From NCBI RefSeq assembly GCF_002608075.1, contig NZ_LAHA01000020.1:64906-102923 (forward strand): 38,018 bases of DNA. The letters are read 5' to 3'. The position numbers were made by a program, and so were the translations under genes. The notes under the pieces were generated by a model. It saw only the letters and a program-made list of their open reading frames with translations. It ran no database searches and had not been told where the DNA came from. The DNA is from Nostoc linckia z4 (GTDB taxonomy: Bacteria > Cyanobacteriota > Cyanobacteriia > Cyanobacteriales > Nostocaceae). Position 1 is the first letter of the stretch. Each line of letters starts with the position of its first letter. Below are positions 1 to 9,871 of this stretch, one piece after another.

Positions 1-569
1 CCTAATAATCTGTCATCTCCCTGTTCGCCAAATAAACGGTCGTTACCGTTACCACCTTGTAGGGTATCGTTACCTAAACCACCAAACAAATCATCATTGG
101 AAGTAGTTCCTGTGATGTTGTCATTGGCAACTGAAGTGTTGAAAATAAAATCGCTTGCTTGTAATTGGCTTTTGCTAATGCCATTGAGTTTCAGCCGATA
201 ATAATAATCGCCATTTAATACTCGATATCTGACGCTAATGATGGCGTTACCATCGGTATCATCACTTGTCAGCAGTAACAGATTATTGAAGTCATTGATA
301 TTTAGAGTTCTAACATCTATTTTGTCTTGTCCCTTCTGAAAATCAGTGACGATATCTTGTTCTTTGGCTACAGTTGAACCTTCAAAGTACTCAAATACAA
401 ATTGGTCGTTTCCTGCACCGCCAGATAAGGTATCACTTCCAGCACCACCTAATAATTGATCGTTTCCACCTAGCCCAGAAAGGCTATCATTACCGTTTAA
501 GCCTTGAATGGTATCATTTCCAGAAGTGCCGACTAGATTATCGTTGTTGTTTGTTCCTTGAATAGCCAT
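1..569 (-). CDS. RTX (hemolysin-type calcium-binding) repeat protein, 5' part only
   Basis: The gene starts at the ATG at 569 (MAIQGTNNNDNLVG...) and runs off the left edge, so only about 189 N-terminal residues are seen. Glycine/aspartate-rich nonapeptides of the GGxGNDxL type occur in two blocks (residues ~12-50 and again near the window edge, ~160-189). Between them lies a segment with DIVTDFQKGQDKIDVR, the form usual in serralysin-type C-terminal domains. Such repeats bind calcium and are typical of proteins exported by type I secretion without an N-terminal signal peptide, and none is seen here. The start resembles that of the larger RTX protein at 5755-8913. The function cannot be named from this fragment. 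Confidence 0.85.
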   Translation of the reverse strand, partial: MAIQGTNNNDNLVGTSGNDTIQGLNGNDSLSGLGGNDQLLGGAGSDTLSGGAGNDQFVFEYFEGSTVAKEQDIVTDFQKGQDKIDVRTLNINDFNNLLLLTSDDTDGNAIISVRYRVLNGDYYYRLKLNGISKSQLQASDFIFNTSVANDNITGTTSNDDLFGGLGNDTLQGGNGNDRLFGEQGDDRLL

Positions 570-1011
570 AGTTTTAAGAGCCTTTTTTGGTTTTAAGATA
601 GTGCAGAGATTTTGAAATTTAGACAAAAATTCTTATAGATTCAATATCAAAATCAAGATTGATTTTGAAAAAAATCCACGACAAAACACGGGGTTTAATT
701 TATAGCAGCAAATAGCCAACAAGCAACAGGCATCAAAATTTTTTGAAGCCCATGTTTAACAATCAGTTGATGTGCTAACGTTACTGACTACTGCTATAGG
801 TAGTTAAACCCATAAAAAATAGAGCGATCGCTTGGTACTGAATTGATACTATAAGAATGAAACTAATTAACTACATTAAGTATACATGTAATTAAGCAAT
901 AAGAGTGTATTTAAGTAATTATTTAATACGTATGATTTTCGGTAATTGACTAAACTTTAATAAAACATCATATTTTTTATATGAAACTTTACGTTTTGTT
1001 GAAGAAGAATT

Positions 1012-1131
1012 CAGAATTCAGGAGTCAGAATAAAGACGCTCTCTATGAGACGCTACGCAAACGCGGACTCGCTCTAAACTAAGCCATACAGAATACCCAA
1101 CTGAATTTTGACCACTGACTCCTGAATTCTG
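1012..1131. mobile_element. MITE-like element with 17-bp perfect terminal inverted repeats
   Basis: CAGAATTCAGGAGTCAG at 1012-1028 is the exact reverse complement of 1115-1131. The ends bound a 120-bp non-coding segment. Inside (1034-1075) is a GC-richer stretch (GACGCTACGCAAACGCGG) of a kind that recurs between genes in Nostoc-type genomes. There is no ORF. It is either a non-autonomous miniature element or a large hairpin repeat; no target-site duplication is obvious. Confidence 0.55.
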
Positions 1132-1144
1132 TTTGATAAAATAT

Positions 1145-1173
1145 CGCCCACACCTGAATCACAAGCGTGGGCG
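1145..1173 (-). terminator. Terminator hairpin downstream of dxs
   Basis: CGCCCAC (1145-1151) pairs perfectly with GTGGGCG (1167-1173). On the minus strand the stem is followed by ATATTTT, and on the plus strand by ATTTATTT, so it could act in both directions. It lies 23 bases beyond the dxs stop codon. Confidence 0.65.
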
Positions 1174-1195
1174 ATTTATTTCTACAAAGAATTAG

Positions 1196-3103
1196 CTAAA
1201 CAACGGCAGAGACTTGTTTTTTAAAGAAAGCTTCTAAAACTCTCTCTGCTATTTGATGGCTAGTCAAACCCAATTCTGTTTTCGATTCATTGGGTTCGGC
1301 ATGGTCTACTAATATATCTGGTACACCAAATCGCTTGACAGGAACCAGAATATCTGCATCTAATAAAGCTTCGGCGATCGCACTACCAAAGCCACCCATG
1401 ACGCAGCCTTCCTCTAAGGTGACAACTCGTCCGATTTTCTTAGCTAAAGGCAAAATCAACTCGGTATCTAAAGGCTTGGCAAAACGGGCATTAATTACAG
1501 TTGCTTCGATGCCATGTTCGCTCAAGATTTCCGCAGCTTGCATTCCCGGATTAACCATTGTGCCATAGCTGACAATTAACACGTCATCCCCTGTACGCAG
1601 AATTTCACCTTTGCCGATTTCTAAAGGTTCCCAGCCTTCTTCCATCAGTGGCACGCCGTAGCCATTGCCACGTGGATAACGCATAGCGATGGGGCCGCTA
1701 GTATGGTTAACACCAGTTACCATCATCCGTTGCAGTTCTGCTTCATCTTTGGGTGCCATCAGTACCATGTTAGGGATGCAACGCAGATAAGCAATGTCAT
1801 ACATACCTTGGTGGGTGGGGCCGTCAGCACCAACAATTCCGGCCCTATCTAAGCAGAAGAACACTGGTAAGTTTTGAATGCAGACATCGTGAATAATTTG
1901 GTCGTAGGCACGTTGCAAGAAGGTAGAATAAATGGCGGCTATGGGGCGCATTCCTTCTGCGGCTAGACCGGCTGCTAAGGTGACGGCGTGTTGTTCGGCA
2001 ATGCCGACATCTATATATTGATTGGGTAGTTTTGCTTGTAGTTTGTCCAAACCTGTTCCCGTTGCCATCGCCGCAGTAATACCGATGATTTTGGGATTTT
2101 GTTCGGCAAGTTTCACTAAAGTGTGAGCAAAAACTTTAGCATAAGCCGGTGGTTTGGGTTTGCTAGAGGGAATAGCTTTACCAGTTGTTATATTGAAGGG
2201 ACTTTGGGCGTGGTAACCTACTTGGTCTTGTTCTGCGATTTCATAGCCTTTGCCCTTGACTGTTGCCACGTGTACTAAAACTGGGCCTGGTATTTGATGC
2301 GCTTGTTGGAAAGTGGCAATTAATTCTTCTATATTATGTCCATCAACTGGGCCGATGTAGGTAAAACCCAGTTCTTCAAACACTGCACCTACCTTAGGAA
2401 CAGCCAACCGTTTCATACCTTCTTTGATGCGTCCGAGTTCGGGAGACAGAGATTCACCAACGAAGGGAATTTGTTTAAATTGTTCCTCAAAGTTATCTTT
2501 GATGAATTGCACCGGTGGACTCAGGCGCATTTTGTTGAGATAGCGAGGAATAGCACCCACATTAGGAGATATGGACATTTCGTTGTCGTTGAGAACAACT
2601 AACAAATTAGTTTTGGGCAAGTGTCCAGCATGGTTAATGGCTTCTAAAGCCATACCTCCTGTGAGTGCGCCATCGCCAATGACAGCCACGGCTTTAAATT
2701 TTTCCCCTTTTAAATCTCGTGCTAAAGCCATGCCCAATGCTGCTGAGATGCTGGTGGAAGCATGTCCCGCGCCAAAGTGATCGAATTTGTTTTCGCAGCG
2801 TTTGAGATAACCTGCTACTCCATCCTTTTGTCTGAGGGTATGGAAGCGATCGTAACGTCCTGTAAGTAGTTTGTGAGGATAGGCTTGATGTCCTACATCC
2901 CAAATGACTTTATCCCGATCTAAGTCCAGTGTTTGATAAAGCCCTAGTGTTAATTCTACGACACCCAACCCTGGCCCCAAATGTCCACCGTTAACTGCTA
3001 CGGTTTGAAGATGCTTATCTCGAATTTGACGGGCGATTTGTTGCAGTTGTCGAACGGATAAACCGTGCAACTGATTGGGATGGGTAATTTCGCTCAGATG
3101 CAT
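1196..3103 (-). CDS. dxs: 1-deoxy-D-xylulose-5-phosphate synthase
   Basis: A thiamine-diphosphate enzyme that condenses pyruvate and glyceraldehyde 3-phosphate to DXP, the first step of the MEP pathway to isoprenoids (carotenoids, phytol, quinone tails). The 635 residues match the usual family length. Visible landmarks are GGHLG (residues 39-43), [10 protein letters not shown] (69-78), the GAGHAST segment (111-117), and the ThDP/metal motif starting GDGALTGG (143-150) with NDNEMSIS about 28 residues further on. The central pyrimidine-binding region has [15 protein letters not shown], and [15 protein letters not shown] is also present. The ATG at 3103 is supported by a purine-rich GAGAGGAAAA about 10 bases upstream. 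It is monocistronic, with a hairpin terminator downstream. I see no riboswitch in the leader. Confidence 0.97.
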   Translation of the reverse strand: MHLSEITHPNQLHGLSVRQLQQIARQIRDKHLQTVAVNGGHLGPGLGVVELTLGLYQTLDLDRDKVIWDVGHQAYPHKLLTGRYDRFHTLRQKDGVAGYLKRCENKFDHFGAGHASTSISAALGMALARDLKGEKFKAVAVIGDGALTGGMALEAINHAGHLPKTNLLVVLNDNEMSISPNVGAIPRYLNKMRLSPPVQFIKDNFEEQFKQIPFVGESLSPELGRIKEGMKRLAVPKVGAVFEELGFTYIGPVDGHNIEELIATFQQAHQIPGPVLVHVATVKGKGYEIAEQDQVGYHAQSPFNITTGKAIPSSKPKPPAYAKVFAHTLVKLAEQNPKIIGITAAMATGTGLDKLQAKLPNQYIDVGIAEQHAVTLAAGLAAEGMRPIAAIYSTFLQRAYDQIIHDVCIQNLPVFFCLDRAGIVGADGPTHQGMYDIAYLRCIPNMVLMAPKDEAELQRMMVTGVNHTSGPIAMRYPRGNGYGVPLMEEGWEPLEIGKGEILRTGDDVLIVSYGTMVNPGMQAAEILSEHGIEATVINARFAKPLDTELILPLAKKIGRVVTLEEGCVMGGFGSAIAEALLDADILVPVKRFGVPDILVDHAEPNESKTELGLTSHQIAERVLEAFFKKQVSAVV

Positions 3104-4468
3104 ATTACAGGGTTTTCCTCTCTAATTTCTGGTTTCGGTATATTGATTTTCCCACGGTCGGGTTATCTACATAATTAGACTGTTAGATTGTTACTAAGTT
3201 GTAGCGGAAAGTATAACTTCGTAATTGATAACGTCTAAAAATGGATTAATAGTTAACAATTTGTCAAGACAAAAGTTCGGAATTCAATTAGTTGTTGGTA
3301 TGAATTCTCGATTTCAAACTACTTCACATATCTTTGTTGTGTTGAGGTTGATACCACCAGATGTACTACTTTGCGATCGCTACTCATCTGGTTACTATAC
3401 CTTCTTCAGTAAAATTACTTGAATATTTCCTCCAAAATTAGTATTTTTGGCAACTTAATATTCCATTTTCTTAAAAAATCTTATCATATTTTTTCGATGA
3501 ATGGCAAACAGTATACAGAAAAATAGCACAATATAAGGATCTTAAATTCAATTGTGAAATATAGTTTCGATTCATCCATACTTAAATATGGAGTTAATAA
3601 TGCTTACATATACTGATAATATATTGAATAATCAGAATGTAAAAAATAAAACTTATAGAGCCGCGATTTATTAGTTTAAAAGTGGTTTTTATTACCGATA
3701 AATTAGAATTACTGATAATAAATATGCGCTTTACACCGTCAAGCAAGCACCCCAGGAAAAACTCAGAAAATATTAGACTTCTAAGAGAAGTCGGGAAAAC
3801 GAGGTGCATGTTTGTATTTTCCTTTTCCCTAATAAAGATATATCCCTTTTCCCACAAGAGTGTAAAAAGCAATTGATTGCAAGAGGTATATTGTTCGGGT
3901 TATTGACGCCGGGTGATGGGGTTTAGCAGCAACTTCATTCCCATTTCATGCTACCGTGGATTCGCAAGTAGTTCATCAGACATTTAACGGATGAGTGTAC
4001 TGAATCTTGTTCAAAAATCAAATATTAGTATTATATTACATATTAGTTTTGTTGACTGTTAACCGTTAACAGTCAACAGCAATATTTCTCACAACTGAAA
4101 TAGCATTGCTATAAAATGTCATAATTGGTTTGTGGAACTGGAACAAATCGCAGTCTAATAACCAAAAAACCTTGCAAACTTCATCATGGATGAATCTTGC
4201 TAATGTCACAGCTTAAACAGAGGTAACGATCGTGACATGAAAACAGAAGTCACAATTCAGAATCCAAAATTGAGAATGTAATCAGTGGAAAATTTACATT
4301 AGCCACTGATGGAAGACTAGCAAATTTCAATTTGTTGCAAAACTAAAACTTAGTTATACTTCTACAGGGAAGCAAGCTACATCTGCTAGTGAAAAAAAGT
4401 TGATTCTGAGTTTTGAATTCTGAGTTTTGAATTCTACTGTAAGTTGTTAAATAATCCACAATCCACTA
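3104..4468. other. 1.4-kb AT-rich intergenic region
   Basis: No gene is credible here. The short ORFs on both strands (for example around 3594-3876) overlap each other, are rich in I/F/K/N and show no domain. The right half holds a 27-bp palindrome (4051-4077), a small inverted repeat CAGTGG/CCACTG near 4284-4310, and two 14-mer tandem copies of ATTCTGAGTTTTGA near 4404-4431 just before the aldo/keto reductase. A HIP1 octamer lies near 3374. Confidence 0.6.
4051..4077. repeat. 27-bp palindrome, 13-bp arms
   Basis: GTTGACTGTTAAC (4051-4063) and GTTAACAGTCAAC (4065-4077) are perfect reverse complements with one C between them. The arm matches the TTGACTGTTAACAGTC core of the dispersed repeats elsewhere in the window (for example near 17970 and 21810), so it probably belongs to the same repeat family rather than being a dedicated operator. 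Confidence 0.7.
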
Positions 4469-5650
4469 ATGCTATACAGAAGATTTGGACGCACAGAATT
4501 ACAGATGCCGGTGTTTTCCTGCGGCGGCATGAGATATCAATTCAAATGGCAAGATGTTCCGGAATCGGAAATTCCTGCTAAGAACCAAGCAAACTTGGAA
4601 GCAACCATCAACAAAGCTGTGGAAGTTGGTATTAATCACATCGAAACTGCTCGTGGTTATGGTACTTCCGAAATGCAATTAGGGAGAATATTACCCAAAT
4701 TTTCCCGCGAAAAATTGATAGTTCAAACCAAAGTCGGCCCAGTAGAAGATGCCAAAGAATTCCGTAAGACCTTTGATAAATCATTAAAATATCTCCAGCT
4801 AGACTATGTCGATCTTTTAGGTTTGCATGGTATTAATACTCCTGAATTGTTGCACTACAGCATTCGCCCCGGTGGCTGTTTGGATGTGGTACGTCAATTG
4901 CAAGCAGAGGGGAAAGTGAGATTTGTGGGCTTTTCCACCCATGGCCCCACAGATGTAATTGTCAAGACAATTAAAACCAATCAATTTGATTATGTGAACC
5001 TGCACTGGTACTACATTAATCAATGGAATTGGCCGGCAATTGAAGCAGCTACACTTCATGATATAGGTGTATTTATTATTAGCCCATCGAATAAAGGAGG
5101 TTTGTTGTATCAAGCACCGCAAAAATTAGTAAATCTTTGCGCTCCTTTGAGTCCAATGGTGTTTAATGATTTGTTTTGTTTGAGTAATCCCCAAGTACAT
5201 ACCTTGAGTTTAGGAGCAGCAAAACCAGAAGATTTTGACGAACATCTCAAGACTTTAGACTTAATAGATAGAGCATCAGAAATTCTGCCACCAATTTTGG
5301 CACGGTTGGAAGCAGAAGCGATCGCCACCTTGGGAGAAGATTGGGTAAAAACCTGGCATCATAATTTACCCACCCTTGACAAAACCCCTGGAGAGATAAA
5401 TATTCGGGTGATTTTGTGGCTGTGGAATTTAGCAATGGCCTACGATTTGGTAGACTATGGCAAAATGCGTTATAACCTGCTTGGGAATGGGGATCATTGG
5501 TTTCCTGGTAATAAAAGCGATCGCTTAAATGAATTAGACTTGCACCAATGTCTGACGCGCAGTCCCCACGCAGATAAAATCCCCCGAATTCTGCAAAAAG
5601 CACATCAATTATTGGGGGGTGAACAAGTAAAACGATTATCTCAACAATAA
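4469..5650 (+). CDS. Aldo/keto reductase family protein
   Basis: The N-terminal ~280 residues form an aldo/keto reductase TIM barrel: GRTELQMPVFSCGGMR at the start, ARGYGTSE around residues 61-68, the lysine in VQTKVGP (~90) and the histidine in GLHGIN (~119), then GKVRFVGFSTHG. These fit the Asp/Tyr/Lys/His tetrad, but the usual Asp before the Tyr appears as Glu (HIETARGYG). The C-terminal ~110 residues occupy the place where a related subgroup carries a 4Fe-4S ferredoxin-like domain, yet no cysteine cluster is seen. The substrate is unknown; an NADPH-dependent carbonyl reductase is the family expectation. It stands alone between a long gap and a convergent RTX gene 105 bases downstream. Confidence 0.88.
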   Translation: MLYRRFGRTELQMPVFSCGGMRYQFKWQDVPESEIPAKNQANLEATINKAVEVGINHIETARGYGTSEMQLGRILPKFSREKLIVQTKVGPVEDAKEFRKTFDKSLKYLQLDYVDLLGLHGINTPELLHYSIRPGGCLDVVRQLQAEGKVRFVGFSTHGPTDVIVKTIKTNQFDYVNLHWYYINQWNWPAIEAATLHDIGVFIISPSNKGGLLYQAPQKLVNLCAPLSPMVFNDLFCLSNPQVHTLSLGAAKPEDFDEHLKTLDLIDRASEILPPILARLEAEAIATLGEDWVKTWHHNLPTLDKTPGEINIRVILWLWNLAMAYDLVDYGKMRYNLLGNGDHWFPGNKSDRLNELDLHQCLTRSPHADKIPRILQKAHQLLGGEQVKRLSQQ

Positions 5651-5754
5651 GTCTGAATAAGAAAGGGGTGTAAGGCTGTAAGGGTTTGAGGGAAGGGAAG
5701 AAGATTCACTAGACAGTAACTCCTTTCCCTAAACCTTTATCAGCTAATTAATTG

Positions 5755-8700
5755 TTAGGCTTGTACCACAAAATCAGAAGCGGTGAGAGTCGGGGCATTT
5801 TTAAGAGTTGCAAATAGACCGCCATTGCCGAAACCAACAGCACTACCATTGGCATTGTAAAACAACTCTCCGGTCACAGAGTCGTAGACAATGACAGCAC
5901 TACTGAGTGCCCCTAAAGATGTGACTGCAAAATCGCTGGCATTACTGAAACCCGTTCCGGCATTAGAAGTAATTGCAGTAAAGGTAGTCTTGTCCAGAAC
6001 AATTTTATCGTTTTGGGAATGTGTAAAGTCAGCGATCGCATCTATACCGATAGCTATACTGTTATAGGCAGCATCGGTATTGTAAACAAAAGAGTCAGCA
6101 CCCGCACCACCGGTGAGAACATCGTTACCAGCACCACCAACAAGAGTATCATTACCCGCGCCACCGACAAGGGTATCATTTCCACCATCACCCCGCAACA
6201 AGTCATTGCCACTTAACCCGTCGATTTTGTCGTTACCTCCCTGACCATTAATTACATCATTGGAGTTGTCAAAACCTGCAATGTTATTGTTCAGGTCATT
6301 GAGGAAGGTAACGGTGTTGCGACGCAAAATGCTGTTAAAATTCCAGTTTTCATTGAAGACATCAAAGCTATCACTAGAAAAAGTTTGGTTAAATACAATA
6401 TTTTGATAGCCTAGTTCTATTCGGGAGTCACGCAGATTCTCCAAGTTTTGTAACTGAAAGTTTTGCAGAGTTACTTTGGTATCAGTTACGTTGTCAAAGG
6501 TGAGTTCTAAGTTATTGCCATTTTGAGTGAGTTGCAGATTCCCCGCAATTAAGCCATCACCAAAAAATTGCAACGTATCATAAGAGGCAATTGTCGCTAC
6601 TGATGGTTTTGATCCAGTGCCCAGACCGCCAAAGCCACTTATGGTATCATGGCCATCGCCTAGTCGGATGGTAAAGCGATCGTTGCCACTACCAGCAACT
6701 AGACTATCATCACCGATACCACCATTCACAATATCATTGCCAGCACCACCAACTAGAGTATCATTGCCAACACCACCCCGCAGCAGGTCATCACCACTTA
6801 ACCCGTCGATTTTATCGTTACCTCCTTGACCATTAATCACATCATTAGAGTTATCAAAACCTTTGATGTTGTTATTCAAATCATTCAGGAAAGTAACAGT
6901 GTTCTTGTTGAATACCGTAGTTTGGGTGGATTTGGCATTAATCACATCAAAGCTATCACCAACTGAGGGTTCAAATCCACTAAAAAATGTGATATTGCTG
7001 ATTACAGGTTTTCCGGCCGATGTAGGCAAGTTATCTAGATTTTCTAATTGAAAATTTTGCAAAGTGACTTTCGTATCAGCTACGTTTTCAAAGGTGATTT
7101 CCAAGTCATTGCCATTTTGAGTTAGTTCGAGATTTCTGGCACTTAAATTAAAGTCCCCAATAAATTGCAATGTGTCGAAGGAGGTAATTACCCCTGCTGA
7201 TGGATTCGATCCAGTGCCAACGCCACCAAAATCGGTGATTATATAATTTATTGAACTTCCACCAATAAAAAAAGTGTCATTTCCACCGTTACCTGTTAAA
7301 GTATCATCACCACCCAGTCCGTTAATAACTTCGTTGGCAGAAGTGCCAATCAAGTTGTCGCTTTCAAAAGTCCCGTTCAAGTCGAGGCTAGGCGTAGCAC
7401 TGCCATAAACAACATAGCTTTGTCCAGCTTGAGGGATGCCATTAGGGGAAGCAGTCCAAGCCCCAATAATTACGTCGCCAATACCATCACCATTAATATC
7501 TCCTGCATCACTGACTGACCTACCGAATTCACCACCCGTACCATCAATAGCGTAGCCATTAGTACCATTCAAGGACAAAAGGTCAACCTTACCGCCACTG
7601 CCAACATTTGTTCCCCCAAACACCACATAACTTTGTCCAGCTTCAAAATTCCCATTAGGAGAAGCACGAAAGGCCCCAACAATCAGGTCGTCAATACCAT
7701 CATCGTTAACATCCCCTGCACTGCTAACTGAGTAGCCTAAGTAACCAAGAGAATTAATACCATCAATGCGAAAACCGTTAGTGCCATTTAAAGAAAGGGG
7801 ATCGAAGACGCCGCTAGTTCCTATATTTGTCCCCCCAAACACCACATAGCTTTGCCCTTCATCATTGAACAAGGGATCAGCACTCCACGCCCCAACAATC
7901 AGGTCGTCAATGCCATCATTGTTGATGTCTCCGGCATTGCTGACTGAAATGCCTAATGCGTCACCAGAATTGCTCCCGTTGATGGTAAAACCATTAATGC
8001 CATCTAAAGAAGAGAGATTGAGGGTGCCGCCGCTACCTACATTCGTTCCTCCATATACTACGTAGCTTTGCCCAGCAACATCGTTGAAGTTAGGGTCAGC
8101 GCGATATGCCCCAATTATTAGGTCATCAACGCCATCGTTATTGATATCCCCTACATTGCTGACTGAATTACCTGAGTTGTCACCCGCAGCAATACCATTA
8201 ATTTTGAAACCGTTAGCGCCATTCAGAGATGAAAGGTCGAAGCTGCCGCCACCACCGACATTCGTTCCTCCAAAAATCACATAGCTTTGTCCAGCACCAG
8301 AGTTGCCATTGGGGGAAGCATAAGGCGCTCCAATAATCAAATCGTCAACGCCATCGTTGTTGATATCCCCTGCATTACTAACTGAATAGCCTAAGTTTCC
8401 ATTCGCAACAATACCGCTAATTGTGAAACCGTTAGTGCCGTTTAACGACGAGAGATCGAAACTACTACCACTACCAATATTTGTTCCCCCAAACACCACA
8501 TAACTTTGTCCAGCACCAGATTTGCCATTGGGGGAAGCATAAGGTACTCCAATAATTAGGTCGTCAATGCCATCATTGTTGATGTCTCCGGCATTACTAA
8601 CTGACCAGCCTAAGCCACTATTAGAACTAAGACCATTAATTTTAAAGCCATTAGTGCCATTTAAAGAAGAGAGATTGAATGTGCCACTGCTGGCCACATT

Positions 8701-8913
8701 CGTTCCCCCGAATACCACATAGGTTTGCCCAACAAAGTCCTTGCCTCCAAGGTCAGTGAAAGGGGCGGCAATAATCAAGTCGTCAAAGCCATCATTATTG
8801 ATGTCTCCCGCTTTGCTTACCGACCAACCTGACCCATTTTCGGCACCGATACCGTTGATAACAAAGCCATTTTTGCCGTTCAAAGAAGAAACTGTTAATG
8901 ATGGAATAGCCAT
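5755..8913 (-). CDS. Large FG-GAP (integrin-alpha-like beta-propeller) and RTX repeat protein
   Basis: This is a 1052-residue modular protein. Residues ~8-500 hold seven FG-GAP units of ~65-70 residues, each with a calcium-loop motif of the DINNDGxDDLII type (first at 37-48; the seventh is altered to DINGDGIGDVII) and a YVVFGGTN strand, enough for one seven-bladed propeller. RTX blocks follow (GGDDTLTGNGGNDTF and two later sets). Between them a ~110-residue module is duplicated (TLQF...NLELTQNGN...LQNFQLxNL). The last ~100 residues (IDAIADFTHSQNDKIVLD...ASDFVVQA) look like a serralysin-type C-terminal domain. There is no signal peptide, so calcium-dependent type I secretion is inferred, with a cell-surface or extracellular role. 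No catalytic domain is visible. The ATG at 8913 has an AGGAGAAAA site upstream. Confidence 0.9.
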   Translation of the reverse strand: MAIPSLTVSSLNGKNGFVINGIGAENGSGWSVSKAGDINNDGFDDLIIAAPFTDLGGKDFVGQTYVVFGGTNVASSGTFNLSSLNGTNGFKINGLSSNSGLGWSVSNAGDINNDGIDDLIIGVPYASPNGKSGAGQSYVVFGGTNIGSGSSFDLSSLNGTNGFTISGIVANGNLGYSVSNAGDINNDGVDDLIIGAPYASPNGNSGAGQSYVIFGGTNVGGGGSFDLSSLNGANGFKINGIAAGDNSGNSVSNVGDINNDGVDDLIIGAYRADPNFNDVAGQSYVVYGGTNVGSGGTLNLSSLDGINGFTINGSNSGDALGISVSNAGDINNDGIDDLIVGAWSADPLFNDEGQSYVVFGGTNIGTSGVFDPLSLNGTNGFRIDGINSLGYLGYSVSSAGDVNDDGIDDLIVGAFRASPNGNFEAGQSYVVFGGTNVGSGGKVDLLSLNGTNGYAIDGTGGEFGRSVSDAGDINGDGIGDVIIGAWTASPNGIPQAGQSYVVYGSATPSLDLNGTFESDNLIGTSANEVINGLGGDDTLTGNGGNDTFFIGGSSINYIITDFGGVGTGSNPSAGVITSFDTLQFIGDFNLSARNLELTQNGNDLEITFENVADTKVTLQNFQLENLDNLPTSAGKPVISNITFFSGFEPSVGDSFDVINAKSTQTTVFNKNTVTFLNDLNNNIKGFDNSNDVINGQGGNDKIDGLSGDDLLRGGVGNDTLVGGAGNDIVNGGIGDDSLVAGSGNDRFTIRLGDGHDTISGFGGLGTGSKPSVATIASYDTLQFFGDGLIAGNLQLTQNGNNLELTFDNVTDTKVTLQNFQLQNLENLRDSRIELGYQNIVFNQTFSSDSFDVFNENWNFNSILRRNTVTFLNDLNNNIAGFDNSNDVINGQGGNDKIDGLSGNDLLRGDGGNDTLVGGAGNDTLVGGAGNDVLTGGAGADSFVYNTDAAYNSIAIGIDAIADFTHSQNDKIVLDKTTFTAITSNAGTGFSNASDFAVTSLGALSSAVIVYDSVTGELFYNANGSAVGFGNGGLFATLKNAPTLTASDFVVQA

Positions 8914-9871
8914 GATTTTCTCCTGTGTTTTTTGTAATGAAGTCAGCAGAAATTGGTGTATTTATTCAATTAACTGAATAAGGCTTTATATTTGATGAGG
9001 TTTTGTGTTTGCTGCAACTAATCTGACACCATAAAATTGCCTCTGATAAGTTGAAAAATACTGTTGTTGATAATAAAATCTCAAATTTTATCCTAAAAAA
9101 ACAGAATTTAGAATCTATCAAATAAGCTATGAATAAAGGCTATGAATCATGCGATCGCTGTTTTTAAAACCTAAACTTAAGCTTTTTTCTTCATTTCAGA
9201 AGCTAGTTGCGGTTAAGAAGCTTTAATAGTAGGTTACAAGAATTTTGCCTGTCAAAAATTCGTGATTAAAAGTTTAATTACGAATTAGGTAAATGTAGTC
9301 TTTGGCTACTAGCTAGTTCACTACTTTATATTTAAAAACATAAAAATGCTTTGATAACTGTCAAATTACTTAGATATTCTTATAAACCATGAAATTTGTC
9401 AAGTTTTGCAACTAACAATTAAAATTTTTATATAAACTAAGCCTGTGATACACATTGTAATTTTTAACATATTTTTCTATCGAAATAAAAAATTTTAAAA
9501 TTTTTACAAAGAAAAAAGAATATTTTTAGAGTCTTGTGCAACTAACCTCAGCATACGCTCAGGTGAGACAATGGCTGTATCTTGTCCGACTTTTATTTTG
9601 AAAGCCTACTATAGGAATCCTATTTGATTTTTGAACAAAATTCTGTACACTTTACTCTTTTATAACCCTCTTGCTTATTGCCTCTTGCCTGCCTATACAG
9701 ATCGGTTCATTAATCAAATGGAACTGTTATAGCAATGAAAATTGAAAAATAGCAAAAAAGAATCCCTATAAATAAATTTAGGGACTTTCAAGTAAAAAAA
9801 TATTCTCTTGCTATTGTTCACTGTTGGCTGTTGACCGTTAGTTAGGTATCAACCGTCAACGTTCGGCAGAC
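8914..9871. other. AT-rich intergenic region
   Basis: About 960 bases without a gene. It contains the upstream region of the FG-GAP/RTX gene, long A/T runs around 9340-9530, a HIP1 octamer near 9151, and at the right end a reverse-oriented copy of the dispersed intergenic repeat (9779-9860) just beyond the 3' end of the CNNM gene. Confidence 0.6.
9779..9860 (-). repeat. Dispersed intergenic repeat, inverse copy
   Basis: GGGACTTTCAAGTAAAAAAA at 9781-9800 followed by TATTC is the reverse complement of the GAATATTTTTTT...TTGGAAGTCCC tail found at 17979-18003 and 26874-26897. It is joined, as in those copies, to a TGACTGTT/CAACGGTTGAC-like heptamer stretch. It sits 12 bases beyond the stop codon of the CNNM gene. 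Confidence 0.65.

Larger units (their letters stand above)
570..1195. other. Intergenic region between RTX gene and dxs
   Basis: AT-rich, with no credible gene. It holds the upstream region of the minus-strand RTX gene, a HIP1 octamer near 824, a MITE-like inverted-repeat element (1012-1131) and the dxs terminator hairpin (1145-1173). Confidence 0.7.

Noticed and set aside
3104..3240. TPP riboswitch upstream of dxs
   Set aside because: No CTGAGA / ACCTGAT-type core was found on the minus strand.
3594..3876. Two overlapping ORFs of 64 and 92 residues on opposite strands
   Set aside because: Low-complexity, AT-driven composition, no ribosome-binding site worth noting, no recognisable domain, and each excludes the other.
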